A stretch of 64,000 nucleotides of DNA from Phytobacter diazotrophicus. Its GTDB lineage: Bacteria > Pseudomonadota > Gammaproteobacteria > Enterobacterales > Enterobacteriaceae. Every line of letters starts with the position of its first letter. Position 1 is the first letter of the stretch. The position numbers and the translations under genes were made by a program. Below, piece after piece: positions 51,211 through 58,305 of this stretch. The DNA is taken from NCBI GenBank assembly GCA_004346725.1, contig SMDE01000007.1:248001-312000 (forward strand), given 5' to 3'. The notes beneath the pieces were generated by a model. It saw only the letters and a program-made list of their open reading frames with translations, did no database searches and was not told the DNA's origin.

Positions 51211-52032
51211 TTACTTCGCTTCTATTTTAAAACTGCGTGGAGCCGGGGCTTTGGTTTGCGGACCAAACCAGACGTCGTAGATTTTTGCGGCTTCACCGCT
51301 CTGCTCCAGTTTCACCAGTTCATCATTCACCGCTTTGAGCAGCGCGGTTTCGCCTTTGGTGACACCTACGCCAATCTCCTCTTTAGAAAGCAAGTCTGGC
51401 AGGATTTTGAATTTGGCTTTATCCGGCGCTTCCGCCAGCAGGCCCGCCAGGATGGTGCTGTCCTGCGTAATCGCCTGTACGTTACCGTTACGCAGCGCGG
51501 TCAGCGCCAGTGGGATATCGTCATAGGCCAGCACGCGGGACTGCGGGAAACGCTGATGCAGCGCCTGCTCGCCAGTGGTGCCTTTTACCGCACCGATACG
51601 CGCTTTGCTGTAACTATCCAGTTTGTCGGACGCGCTGGCAGGGACCAGGAACTGCTGGCCGGTCACGAAATACGGCGTGGAGAAATCAATAACCTGTGCG
51701 CGTTCCGGGGTAATGGTGATATCAGCAACAATCAGATCCACTTTACCGGACTGCAACAGCGGAATACGGTTCGCCGGGTTGGTGGCTACCAGTTCCAGCT
51801 TCACGCCGAGGCTTTTCGCCAGCGCTTTGGCGAAATCCACGTCGTAGCCGACAATTTCGTGGCTCTGCGGGTCGATGGCGCCAAACGGCGGGTTCGCGTC
51901 AAAGGTCGCCACTTTGACCACACCTGCGGCTTTAATATCGGCCAGTTTGTCTGCGTGAGCGGCAAATGAGAAAGTTGAAAGCAATGCCAGTGCGGTAAGC
52001 GCACCGATTTTTTTAGAAGATGTGGTTGCCAT
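51211..52032 (-). CDS. Polar amino-acid ABC transporter substrate-binding protein
   Basis: Periplasmic SBP_bac_3-type protein, 273 aa. The signal peptide [20 protein letters not shown] ends at AHA-DK. Family features are [39 protein letters not shown] and [19 protein letters not shown]. The binding-pocket Arg after TPE is present (TPERAQ), which usually contacts the amino-acid carboxylate. First gene of the four-gene leftward transporter. The 205-base gap to nimR contains only AT-rich sequence with its promoter. Confidence 0.92.
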   Translation of the reverse strand: MATTSSKKIGALTALALLSTFSFAAHADKLADIKAAGVVKVATFDANPPFGAIDPQSHEIVGYDVDFAKALAKSLGVKLELVATNPANRIPLLQSGKVDLIVADITITPERAQVIDFSTPYFVTGQQFLVPASASDKLDSYSKARIGAVKGTTGEQALHQRFPQSRVLAYDDIPLALTALRNGNVQAITQDSTILAGLLAEAPDKAKFKILPDLLSKEEIGVGVTKGETALLKAVNDELVKLEQSGEAAKIYDVWFGPQTKAPAPRSFKIEAK

Positions 52033-52237
52033 GCTAATCCTTACGCCCTGTTATTAGTAAAATTTCAGGGCTAAAGTCACATAACCGTAATCATCAGACA
52101 AATATCAAAAAGTGCATTTATTATCTAAAAAAGTTATTAAAAACAGCTTCACCATATGAATCACTTACCACAAGCCAGCCAACCGTGAAAACAGCCATAA
52201 ACCACACAGCATAAAGGGAATTGGCAGCAGAAAATAA

Positions 52238-53026
52238 TTATGTACTGCAAAGCGATGCAAGATAACGTCCGGGAGTTTGCCCTAACCCTTTTTTAAACAT
52301 CGTAATAAATGCGGTGGTGGAATCATAACCCAGCGCCTGGGCGACATTTTGTACCGACTCGCCGCTTATCAACAAGCGCAGGGAAAGAATCAACAACATC
52401 TGGTGCCGCCAACGGCGAAAACTCAATCCCGTCTCCTTCACCACCAGCCGTGCCAGGTTGCGCTCGCTCATGGCAAACTCCTGCGCCCATTGCGCCAGCG
52501 TCTGCCAGCGGGCCGGTGACCGCTCCATGGTTTCGACCATCTGGCGAATTTTACTGTGCGGGGAAACGGGAAGTTGCAGTTGCATTTGCGGCTGACGGGG
52601 CAGTTCATCAAACAAAACCTGCACCAGACGCTGAGTGGCTGGTTGCTGGCGTTCGCGATGGCTGCGCGTAGAAAGCGTCAGGATCAGTTCGCGCACCAGT
52701 GGGGAGATTTTCAACGTGCAGCACTGCGCTGGCATATCGACCCGCTCAGGTTCAATAAACAAAAAGCACAGCTTCGCCCCCGGCGTCGCGTGATTACTAT
52801 GGGCAACAAGCCCCGGTATCCACACAGCGTGATGAGGCGGCACCATCCAGCGGGCGTTTTCCACCTCACTGGTGATCGCCCCACTCAGGGCCAGAATTAA
52901 CTGCCCTTTACGGTGACGATGCTGCGGGATCCGCTGCTCATCGGCCTCGACGGTAATACTAAACGCCAGGGCCGCCTCTTGCTGACTGTCAGGATTAAAG
53001 CCATCCAGGCCAAGACCGTGCTGCAT
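52238..53026 (-). CDS. nimR: AraC-type regulator NimR (YeaM-like)
   Basis: Transcription factor of 262 aa with an N-terminal cupin (IPQHRHRKGQLILALSGAIT, HHAVWIPGLVAHSN) and a C-terminal AraC double helix-turn-helix (LARLVVKETGLSFRRWRHQM; VAQALGYDSTTAFITMFKKG; GQTPGRYL). E. coli NimR (YeaM) represses the adjacent divergent exporter gene nimT and its own; the arrangement here is the same, with a 99-base shared promoter region. The orthology rests on synteny and domain layout. Confidence 0.88.
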   Translation of the reverse strand: MQHGLGLDGFNPDSQQEAALAFSITVEADEQRIPQHRHRKGQLILALSGAITSEVENARWMVPPHHAVWIPGLVAHSNHATPGAKLCFLFIEPERVDMPAQCCTLKISPLVRELILTLSTRSHRERQQPATQRLVQVLFDELPRQPQMQLQLPVSPHSKIRQMVETMERSPARWQTLAQWAQEFAMSERNLARLVVKETGLSFRRWRHQMLLILSLRLLISGESVQNVAQALGYDSTTAFITMFKKGLGQTPGRYLASLCST

Positions 53027-53125
53027 AATGTTGTCCGAATTTAGCGATAAATTGTCATTTTAGCTTGATTATATCAGCGCGAAAAACGGGTATGGTAGTG
53101 TTCTGCTATTTATCCTGAGAATACA

Positions 53126-54310
53126 ATGACCACGACGATTTCCTCACGGGGCAAACAAGGGGCACTGCTTATGGCGGGGATCCTGATGATTGCCACCACT
53201 CTGCGTGTCACCTTTACCGGGGCCGCACCACTGCTTGATTCCATTCGTAATGATTATGGCTTAACCACCGCGCAAACCGGGATGCTCACCACCCTGCCGC
53301 TGCTGGCCTTTGCGCTTGTTTCTCCCCTGGCGGCAGGCATTGCCCGGCGCCTGGGTATGGAGCGAAGCCTTTTTGCCGCCATGCTGCTGATATGCGCAGG
53401 CATCGCCATACGTTCTCTGCCCGCACCGGCGCTGCTTTTTATTGGCACCGCCATTATCGGTTGCGGCATCGCGCTGGGGAATGTGCTGCTACCGGGGATC
53501 ATTAAACGGGATTATGCAGGCCAGATCGCTAAACTGACCGGCGCGTATTCGCTGACCATGGGAGCTGCGGCGGCGCTTGGTTCTGCACTGGTTGTCCCGA
53601 TTGCGCTGACGGGCGCAGGCTGGCACGGCGCGTTGCTGATGCTTATGACCTTCCCGCTCGTTGCGATGCTGCTGTGGCTACCACAGTTGCGTTTCGCAAA
53701 GCCCGCCAGCTTATCAGGCAGCCCGCTGGCGCAAAGTCGGGGGATCTGGCGTTCAGCGCTTGCCTGGCAGGTAACGCTCTTTTTAGGGATTAACTCGCTG
53801 ATTTATTACGTGGTGATTGGCTGGTTACCGGCAATTCTTATCAGCCATGGCTATAGCGAGTCCGGTGCGGGTTCTCTGCACGGCCTGCTCCAGCTCGCCA
53901 CGGCGGCGCCGGGTATTCTGGTTCCGCTCATTCTGCACCGCTTGCGTGATCAGCGTGCGCTGGCCGTACTCTTTGCCCTGCTGTGCGCAGCGAGTGCCGC
54001 CGGTTTTTGGCTCTGGCCGGGTCAGGCTGTTGTCTGGACGCTAGTGTTTGGCTTTGGCTCGGGTGGCACTATGATCCTTGGGCTAACCTTTATTGGCCTG
54101 CGTGCCCGCTCCGCGCATCAGGCCGCTGCGCTGTCAGGGATGGCACAGTCGGTAGGTTATCTGCTGGCGGCTTGCGGCCCCCCGCTGATGGGGAAAATCC
54201 ACGATGCCAGCGGTTCCTGGCAAATCCCGCTTATCGCCTGCGCGATCTTGTCCGTAGTGATGGCGCTGTTTGGGGCCTGTGCCGGCCGCGATCGCGAAAT
54301 GGCGACATAA
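53126..54310 (+). CDS. nimT: MFS exporter NimT (YeaN-like)
   Basis: Major facilitator of the CynX/NimT family, 394 aa with about 12 spans. Signatures are RVTFTGAAPLLDSIRNDYGL near the N-terminus and SPLAAGIARRLGMERSLF at the first cytoplasmic loop. E. coli NimT (YeaN) confers resistance to 2-nitroimidazole by export. Divergent from nimR, and followed after 1 base by a bidirectional terminator. The natural substrate is unknown. Confidence 0.88.
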   Translation: MTTTISSRGKQGALLMAGILMIATTLRVTFTGAAPLLDSIRNDYGLTTAQTGMLTTLPLLAFALVSPLAAGIARRLGMERSLFAAMLLICAGIAIRSLPAPALLFIGTAIIGCGIALGNVLLPGIIKRDYAGQIAKLTGAYSLTMGAAAALGSALVVPIALTGAGWHGALLMLMTFPLVAMLLWLPQLRFAKPASLSGSPLAQSRGIWRSALAWQVTLFLGINSLIYYVVIGWLPAILISHGYSESGAGSLHGLLQLATAAPGILVPLILHRLRDQRALAVLFALLCAASAAGFWLWPGQAVVWTLVFGFGSGGTMILGLTFIGLRARSAHQAAALSGMAQSVGYLLAACGPPLMGKIHDASGSWQIPLIACAILSVVMALFGACAGRDREMAT

Positions 54311-54311
54311 T

Positions 54312-54337
54312 AAAACAGGCCTGTGCGGCCTGTTTTC
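54312..54337. terminator. Bidirectional terminator between nimT and the amidotransferase-like gene
   Basis: AAAACAGGCC/GGCCTGTTTT around TGTGC, with T-runs on both strands, serving convergent genes. Confidence 0.85.
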
Positions 54338-54343
54338 ATTGAC

Positions 54344-55051
54344 TCAATCTTTCGCAGCTTTCAGCATCGCCTGCACCAGCGGAACCGGGCGTCCGGCAAG
54401 GGCATTACGCTCATGCTGGAAAAGGGTGGCGACAAAGAATGGATGGTTGCTCAGCTCAACCGCACGAATTTCGCCATCTTCATCCCAGGCAGTGACCCGC
54501 ATATCGCTTTTCTCCAGCTCGGCAGCAAAATCAGGCGAGATACCGTAGTTACAGTGGTAGCCTTCACTGATTTTCTCCCGCCCATAAGCACGGGCAATCA
54601 GCGTATTCGGGCGCAATTCAACTTCCGCCTCCTGCTCGACCAGCGAGCAGCTCAGCGGAACAATCACCATCCGGCCAGCGCTGTCAGTTTCCTGATGGGC
54701 GGCATCACCCACCCCCATTACGTTGCGGGCATATTCAATAATGGCATGCTGGAAACCGCCGCAGGTGCCAAGAAACGGTATCGCGTTTTCCCGCGCATAC
54801 TGAATGGCAATAAAGGCCCCTTCGGGATTTTTATACGGACTTGCCGGAACGACCCAGATTGCATCATAGCCAACGAGGTCGTCGCGACTTTTAATCTCGG
54901 AGGTCGCCAGCCAGTCGTAATCTGCGGTAATCTCAAGGACGGCGGCGGCATCGTCGATCGCCAGCGGGATGGCCTGGTGTGCGACAACGTCGTGATTGTA
55001 ATCACCAACGAGGGCAATTCGCAGGGTATCTTTAACGGGAATATGGGTCAT
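54344..55051 (-). CDS. Stand-alone CTP-synthase-like glutamine amidotransferase domain protein
   Basis: A 235 aa protein resembling only the C-terminal class I glutamine amidotransferase domain of CTP synthase. The nucleophile elbow is PFLGTCGGFQHAIIEYARNV with Cys97. The segment where CTP synthase has its catalytic His-Pro-Glu (QFHPEF) reads LFQHER here, so the usual His is displaced and amidase activity is doubtful. Families of this kind are annotated as CTP synthase C-terminal region-related proteins, some with selenocysteine; here the residue is Cys. It has AGGG before the ATG, is convergent with nimT and divergent from the DUF523 gene. Function unknown. Confidence 0.8.
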   Translation of the reverse strand: MTHIPVKDTLRIALVGDYNHDVVAHQAIPLAIDDAAAVLEITADYDWLATSEIKSRDDLVGYDAIWVVPASPYKNPEGAFIAIQYARENAIPFLGTCGGFQHAIIEYARNVMGVGDAAHQETDSAGRMVIVPLSCSLVEQEAEVELRPNTLIARAYGREKISEGYHCNYGISPDFAAELEKSDMRVTAWDEDGEIRAVELSNHPFFVATLFQHERNALAGRPVPLVQAMLKAAKD

Positions 55052-55213
55052 GAAGGGGTCCCTATGTCAGAGCAATTAACGAATAACATAAGGAACCTCA
55101 CATTAGCGATCTTTCGTCTACATCACAACACATTAAAAATGGCAGGGCATATTTTGCCGTATTCCGATAAAAACGCTGCTTAAGGCAACAGATGCGTCGA
55201 AGCTGGAGAAAAA

Positions 55214-55723
55214 ATGCGCAGTAAAATTCTGGTCAGCGCCTGCCTGATGGGGTTCAACGTTCGCTATAACGGCACTAAAAAAGGGTCACTACAGCAAACG
55301 CTGGCCTACTTACAGCAGGAACAGCGTCTGGTTATCCATTGCCCGGAGCTGGCGGCAGGGCTCCCGGTTCCACGTTCACCCGCAGAAATACGCGATGGCA
55401 ACGGCAAGGATGTGATGGGCGGCGCAGCACAGATTGTTGAAGATAGTGGCCAGGATGTCACAGCGCACTATCAGCTCGCCGCCTGGCTGGCCCTCAAAAC
55501 CGCACAGTCAGAAGGCTGTTGCGCAGCACTACTGACCGACGGCAGCCCCACTTGTGGTAGCCAGCAGATTTACGACGGCACTTTTAGCGGCGTTCAACGT
55601 CCAGGAATGGGTGTCGCTGCCGCGCTGCTGGAGGCAAACGGCATTCGCGTGTTTTCCCACCAGCAGATCGCGGAACTCGTCGCCTTTATCGAAGAGAGGG
55701 AACAGACAGATGATTCAATGTAA
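55214..55723 (+). CDS. DUF523 (TudS-like) protein
   Basis: DUF523 family, 169 aa. The family cysteines are visible in LVSACLMGFNVRYNG, IHCPELAAGLPVPRSPAEI, SEGCCAALL and GSPTCGSQQIYDGTFSG. A characterised relative, TudS, is a [4Fe-4S] desulfidase that removes sulfur from thiouracil; the cysteines fit such a cluster but the substrate here is unknown. GGAG precedes the ATG. The end overlaps yeaO by 14 bases, so the two are co-translated. In other genomes DUF523 is sometimes fused to a second domain. Confidence 0.85.
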   Translation: MRSKILVSACLMGFNVRYNGTKKGSLQQTLAYLQQEQRLVIHCPELAAGLPVPRSPAEIRDGNGKDVMGGAAQIVEDSGQDVTAHYQLAAWLALKTAQSEGCCAALLTDGSPTCGSQQIYDGTFSGVQRPGMGVAAALLEANGIRVFSHQQIAELVAFIEEREQTDDSM

Positions 55724-56054
55724 ACGCGTCTATGACCCGGCATCCGGACAGGATGGCTATCGGGTTCTGGTCGATCGCCTGTGGCCGCGCGGCGTTAAAA
55801 AAACCGATCTGAACTACGACGAGTGGTGTAAGGATTTGGCCCCATCGGGCGATTTACGTAAAGCCTTTCACGCCGATGTACTGGATTTCGCCGCGTTTCG
55901 GGAAGCATACCTGGCGGAACTTGCGGATAAGCGAGAGGCCGGACAAACGCTTAATGCGAAGCGTCAAAGCGGTGTTCTCACCCTGCTCTATGCCGCCAAA
56001 GACACCAGGCAAAATCATGCGCTGGTGCTGGCAGAATGGCTGGAATCGCTATAA
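55710..56054 (+). CDS. yeaO: YeaO, DUF488 protein
   Basis: DUF488 protein, 114 aa (115 in E. coli YeaO). The family features are KRVYDPASGQDGYRVLVDRL followed by WPRGVKKTDL and DEWCKDLAPSGDLRKAF. The function is unknown. The ATG at 55710 lies inside the end of the DUF523 gene, with GAGAGGGAAC upstream. The next gene is convergent and ends one base after the yeaO stop. Confidence 0.93.
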   Translation: MIQCKRVYDPASGQDGYRVLVDRLWPRGVKKTDLNYDEWCKDLAPSGDLRKAFHADVLDFAAFREAYLAELADKREAGQTLNAKRQSGVLTLLYAAKDTRQNHALVLAEWLESL

Positions 56055-56055
56055 A

Positions 56056-56361
56056 TCAGGAAATCACCTGCTCGCGATGATGTTCAGGCAGGCTGTCCGG
56101 GTCGAGAGGCATCAGGTGTTCGGCACGAACAAAGGCGAAACCTTGTTGCCCATCGAAAGACCGCACATCACCCGTCACCAGCCACAACGCACGATTCGCG
56201 CTTTGCGGCATGCGCGTCATCACACCATTGACCGGGTTCAGAAACATCTCGCCTGGCTGGCAAAGGCCAAATAACTCTACAGATTTACCAATATTACAGC
56301 GCCCGGCAGGCGTTTGCGCGCCAATGACCATCGCCAGGCTACCCGGTCGTAACTGAAACAT
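56056..56361 (-). CDS. Hypothetical protein, 101 aa
   Basis: Not recognised. The sequence begins MFQLRPGSLAMVIGAQTPAG and contains two cysteines (GRCNIGKSVELFGLCQPGEM) and a conserved-looking NPVNGVMTRMPQSANRALWL. It looks like a small beta-rich soluble protein; the pattern resembles proteins found in prophages and plasmids, though no phage genes are near. GAGAG precedes the ATG at 56361. It stands between yeaO (convergent) and yoaF (same strand). Confidence 0.7.
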   Translation of the reverse strand: MFQLRPGSLAMVIGAQTPAGRCNIGKSVELFGLCQPGEMFLNPVNGVMTRMPQSANRALWLVTGDVRSFDGQQGFAFVRAEHLMPLDPDSLPEHHREQVIS

Positions 56362-56436
56362 AATTCTCTCGCGTACACATGCATCATGGAAAATAAGATT
56401 ATTCTTAACCAAGTTTACCCTGATGCAGGTAGCGTG

Positions 56437-56679
56437 TCACGAGCGAGATTGAGGGTGATCGCGTCGCCACAGTTCCCATTCATCTATCACTTCACCGCCT
56501 GGCAATTTGCATTCTGTACGCACCCCCTGGGGGCTTTGCACAGGCACACGTTGCCCGCCCATCTGCAGACAATACACCGCCGCCGGATTGGCTTTTCCTG
56601 CTACGGGTTGACGAGTCGTGCCCGGTGGCGTGGAGCATGCCGTTAATGCACAAATGAAAAGGAAGAAAATATTACGCAT
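56437..56679 (-). CDS. yoaF: YoaF lipoprotein (DUF333)
   Basis: Small outer- or inner-membrane lipoprotein, 80 aa. The lipobox is LTAC at about residues 12-15 after MRNIFFLFICA. The DUF333 core follows: GKANPAAVYCLQMGGQRVPV, CKLPGGEVIDEWELWRRDHP. It is like E. coli YoaF throughout. Function unknown. The ATG at 56679 has AGGAAGAAAAT-type A/G-rich sequence downstream on the opposite strand and no strong ribosome site, so an ATG four codons upstream is possible. Confidence 0.92.
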   Translation of the reverse strand: MRNIFFLFICALTACSTPPGTTRQPVAGKANPAAVYCLQMGGQRVPVQSPQGVRTECKLPGGEVIDEWELWRRDHPQSRS

Positions 56680-56789
56680 CGAATTATCCATATTGAAATA
56701 ATAAGCCAGAAATTTAGCTTAATGCGTTATGCCTGACATCTCCATGATTTCTCCATCCTTACGCCACTTTTTGCAGATATATTTGCCTC

Positions 56790-56866
56790 GTTCTCACCCA
56801 TGACCAGAGAACATCATTCCGTAATCAATGAGTTTTTGCCCCGTCTCATCAACGGGGCTTTTTTTA
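56790..56866 (+). ncRNA. Candidate small RNA upstream of dgcP
   Basis: A strong terminator (GCCCCG/CGGGGC around TCTCATCAA, then seven T, 56838-56865) stands in a 319-base gap with no gene before it on this strand. Upstream, TATATT (56778-56783) could be a -10. From about 56790 the RNA would hold a first stem GTTCTC/GAGAAC (56790-56795 with 56807-56812), an unpaired A/U-rich linker and then the terminator, the layout of an Hfq-type RNA. The -35 is weak, and I cannot match it to a known RNA. Confidence 0.45.
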
Positions 56867-56998
56867 CGCAATCTCCTGAACCGCCCGTTTGACGCTGCCG
56901 ATATATAAAACTTATTTAAGCCATGCTTTAATATGGTGAGTTTATATTTTCAGCATTAAGTGCATACAGCGCGCAGTGCACAGGAGTTAATGAGCGTA

Positions 56999-58027
56999 AT
57001 GTCCGATTTCATTTTGGCCCGAGTTTCCGAAACACTCCATAAAGATCAATCCCTTGAAAGCCTGGTACGACAGCTCCTTGAAATGCTGGAGATGGTCACT
57101 GAAATGGAATCGACGTACCTTACCAAGATTGACGACGACGGTGGTTTTCAACATATCCAGTATGCGCGAAACAGCAAACAACTTGATCTTCCAGAGGGTT
57201 TTTCTCTGCCGTGGGGTGACAGCCTGTGCAAGCGCGCGCTGGATGAGGGCTGTTTTTTTAGCGATGACGTGGCAACGCAGTGGGCAGATTGCGAAGCGGC
57301 GCAAAAAATTGGGATCACCACTTACTTAAGCATGCCTGTGCATCTGGCGGATGGTTCGCTTTATGGCACGCTATGCGCCGCCAGTAAGGACACGCGTAAG
57401 TTGAGCGTTCGCGGTGAACACGTTTTACGTCTTTTCGCCGGGCTGATAGCGCGTTCCATCGAAAAAGACCACCTGGTGGAACAACTGCGAGAAGCTAACG
57501 CGGCACTCATCGCCCACTCTTATACCGATCCGCTGACCGGCCTGCCTAATCGACGGGCGATCTTCGATAATCTGACAATGCTATTTTCTCTTGCCAGGAA
57601 CCTTGATATTCAGATTATTATTGCGTTTATTGATCTCGATAACTTTAAAAGAATAAATGATGAGCTTGGCCATGAATCAGGCGATCAATTCCTTATTCAG
57701 ATTGGGCGTCGTCTTCTGGATGGTTGCGATAAAGATGATGTGGTCGGGCGGCTTGGCGGCGATGAATTTTTAATTGCCTGTCCAGGCGGGCCGCGCGATC
57801 AAACACAGACCGAAAGATTATCCTCCCTTAAGCAAAATTTGCATAAATGTCTCACTGGAGAATATCGACTGGGTTCCGTCAATATATTTTATCCCGGAGC
57901 CAGTATCGGTGTGGTCGAAATTAATCCCGATAGTATTGATGCTGACAGTGCATTGCGCATCGCCGATCGCGCTATGTATCAGGATAAAAACGGAAAAAAC
58001 AAACAGCCGTTTTTACGCCTCAATTAA
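56999..58027 (+). CDS. dgcP: GAF-GGDEF diguanylate cyclase DgcP (YeaP)
   Basis: Makes cyclic di-GMP from GTP. About 342 aa (341 in E. coli YeaP). An N-terminal GAF domain (EQSLE-like start to about residue 155, with PWGDSLCKRALDEG) is joined to a GGDEF domain (YTDPLTGLPNRRAIFDNL; IAFIDLDNFKRINDELGHES; the catalytic site GRLGGDEFLIA is intact). The RxxD inhibitory site is not obvious. ATG 56999 gives the E. coli N-terminus MSDFILARVS; ATG 56990 has the closer AGGAG and is the alternative. A c-di-GMP hydrolase-like gene follows nearby. Confidence 0.93.
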   Translation: MSDFILARVSETLHKDQSLESLVRQLLEMLEMVTEMESTYLTKIDDDGGFQHIQYARNSKQLDLPEGFSLPWGDSLCKRALDEGCFFSDDVATQWADCEAAQKIGITTYLSMPVHLADGSLYGTLCAASKDTRKLSVRGEHVLRLFAGLIARSIEKDHLVEQLREANAALIAHSYTDPLTGLPNRRAIFDNLTMLFSLARNLDIQIIIAFIDLDNFKRINDELGHESGDQFLIQIGRRLLDGCDKDDVVGRLGGDEFLIACPGGPRDQTQTERLSSLKQNLHKCLTGEYRLGSVNIFYPGASIGVVEINPDSIDADSALRIADRAMYQDKNGKNKQPFLRLN

Positions 58028-58127
58028 TTCACTTCAGGGCGTTTTTTTGCTTGAGAATTATCTTATTTTCTTCTATTTAATTATTATCTGCATCGCTGGC
58101 AAAGGCTGCCAGCTCAGGAGCTAGTTC

Positions 58128-58202
58128 GTGAGAAAGTCAACAATCATTATGCTCATTGTGGCTGTTGTTGCCGTCGCCGGTACTCAACTCGGCTGGTGGT
58201 AG
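58128..58202 (+). CDS. yoaJ: Small membrane protein YoaJ, 24 aa
   Basis: GTG start with CAGGAG at 58115-58120, then RKSTIIMLIVAVVAVAGTQL and GWW. It matches E. coli YoaJ (MKKTTIIMMGVAIIVVLGTE, LGWW) in length and end. A one-span membrane peptide of unknown function. A 25-codon hydrophobic frame opening with TTG at 58047 ends three bases before it and might correspond to a degenerate yoaK. Confidence 0.85.
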   Translation: MRKSTIIMLIVAVVAVAGTQLGWW

Positions 58203-58305
58203 ACGGTGGGCTAAACTTAACAGTCATTGTAGATGTCATCCTGGCCAGTGATGTTGTCGACAGAGCATAACCTAACAGCCTCATTTATCTGAGCAGGAGC
58301 TCGCA

